From Ricinus communis (taxonomy: Eukaryota; Streptophyta; Magnoliopsida; Malpighiales; Euphorbiaceae), in the NCBI RefSeq assembly GCF_019578655.1, contig NC_063262.1:21583582-21647581 (forward strand): 64,000 nt of DNA, in the 5' to 3' direction. The notes under the pieces are model-generated. The model saw only the letters and a program-made list of their open reading frames with translations, had not been told where the DNA came from and did not search any database. Of this stretch, positions 62,959 through 64,000 are shown piece after piece. Positions within the stretch are counted from its first letter, which is position 1. Each line of letters starts with the position of its first letter. Both the position numbers and the translations under genes were made by a program.

Positions 62959-63560
62959 ATTTACTCAGAAAACCCTAACCCTAACCCAAGCCCTAACAAT
63001 CTTAATCAATCTCAACAACAGTTAAATCAAAGCTCCAACCTTAAATTAAAAAAACACTTAAAAACAACAGGGTATTCATATTTGATCAGTGGAACCCTAA
63101 TTCAGATTGGGCATTGAAAAAAAGTTACATAAACGGGTCTATGCATGTAACGTTCCATAATTAGAAGTTGCAATTGTAGAGAAAAGATTTCGAAGAAAAG
63201 ATGTAGTCAAAGATAAAACAAACTTACATTGACAAGATGATGATTTGAGAGATCTGAGAATGTAAGAGAAAACGAGAAGAAACCCTAAAAATTCTGAGCT
63301 TTTTTGGGCTTTGATCTGCAGTTTTGATAAACCCTAAATATGGCTTTTGTGTAATCGTCCTAATCGATTTTGAAGAGATAGAGAGAAAGAGAAAAGGGGA
63401 GAAAGAAAAAAAAATCAACAGGGACAATACCAGAAAGACAAAAGAGAAATTGAAAAAAGAGAAAGAAAAGAAAATATAAAAATGTTAGCTTTATAAAAAT
63501 AGCAAAAGCACCTCTCTCTCTCTCTCTCTTAAAACAAAAACCAAAAAGAAAAAAAGAAAA
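62959..63560 (-). promoter_or_regulatory. 5' leader of the PP2A B' gene with probable UTR intron
   Basis: Upstream of the ATG the minus strand carries a likely donor (TCAAT/GTAAGTTTG at about 63231) with a leader exon extending upstream, so the intervening 200-250 bp may be a UTR intron. A (CT)n run at 63512-63529 lies near the presumed start region. No ORF in this stretch has support. Confidence 0.45.
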
Positions 63561-64000
63561 ATCTTCCCTCTTGGCTTAGATGATGTTATTGTGTTTTATG
63601 TTTTGAGATTGAGAAAGAATGAGAGGGGAAAAAAGAAAAGCAAATTGGAACCAAAGATTTTGTCAATTAGGGGTAGAATTGAAATTTAAGTTGGTCTATT
63701 TTTCAAAAAAAGAATTGAATTTATTTTTGAGACCAGTAAGAATGGTGCAAATGGACTCAAGTCCATCACAAAATGATGCAGGTGAGTATGGCCCCATTTT
63801 CTGCTGTGTGCGGATTGGGTTGACTTGCTAATTGACCGAATTATCCTAACCCAATTGCTAGGCTAACACAGCTCAAGGCAAAGGCAGATTTTTATTTTTA
63901 TTTTTATTTTTTCATGAGATTTTATTTATTTAATCTTAAATTTATTTTTGTAATTTCACCAACCCAGAAGGGCCTCTGACTGTCTTATTTAGAAAAAGAA
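63561..64000. other. Upstream flank, no gene seen
   Basis: Purine-rich then AT-rich DNA upstream of the PP2A B' gene. A short plus-strand frame at 63619-63831 shows no domain and overlaps the likely promoter. Confidence 0.45.

Noticed and set aside
1..64000. CRISPR array, operon or bacterial-type system
   Set aside because: Spliced genes, plant families and plant transposons throughout; no regular spacer-repeat array seen.

Overview
This is nuclear DNA from a flowering plant, very AT-rich between genes, with GT-AG introns, plant-specific gene families and many transposon remnants. Some proteins resemble what I know from Euphorbiaceae/Malpighiales (for example castor bean), but that placement is a guess from memory.

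Layout. 1-10.4 kb: a CERK1-type LysM receptor kinase on the minus strand runs off the left edge. A second LysM ectodomain exon lies 6 kb upstream in the same orientation, with a probable 2.8 kb solo LTR between them. 10.4-30 kb: gene-poor DNA with LINE, Mutator-like, CACTA, SINE-like and MITE debris. 30.4 kb: a one-exon CLE peptide precursor. 34-40.3 kb: a decayed Ty3/gypsy gag piece beside a nearly complete but dead Ty1/copia element with paired LTRs. 40.6-41.0 kb: a near-perfect 210 bp tandem duplication. 43.7-44.9 kb: a five-exon gene for a plant single-pass membrane protein of unknown role. 47.7-54.9 kb (minus): an 18-exon gene for a lycopene-cyclase-like FAD protein of 583 residues. It stands head to head with a plus-strand plastid-type cupin gene (PTAC18-like) at 55.3-56.7 kb. 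57.35 kb: a decayed copy of organellar trnN-GUU. 58.0-58.3 kb: two unexplained exon-like ORFs. 58.9-63.5 kb (minus): a PP2A B'/B56 regulatory subunit gene.

Functional threads. The LysM locus (chitin perception) has two first exons with the same splice phase and an exon 2 whose length breaks the frame. Alternative promoters or splicing could therefore make full-length receptor and truncated ectodomain forms. The cyclase-like and cupin genes probably share a short two-way promoter and both products look plastid-targeted. All exon boundaries were read by eye from splice consensus, frame and family similarity; no search or alignment program was run.
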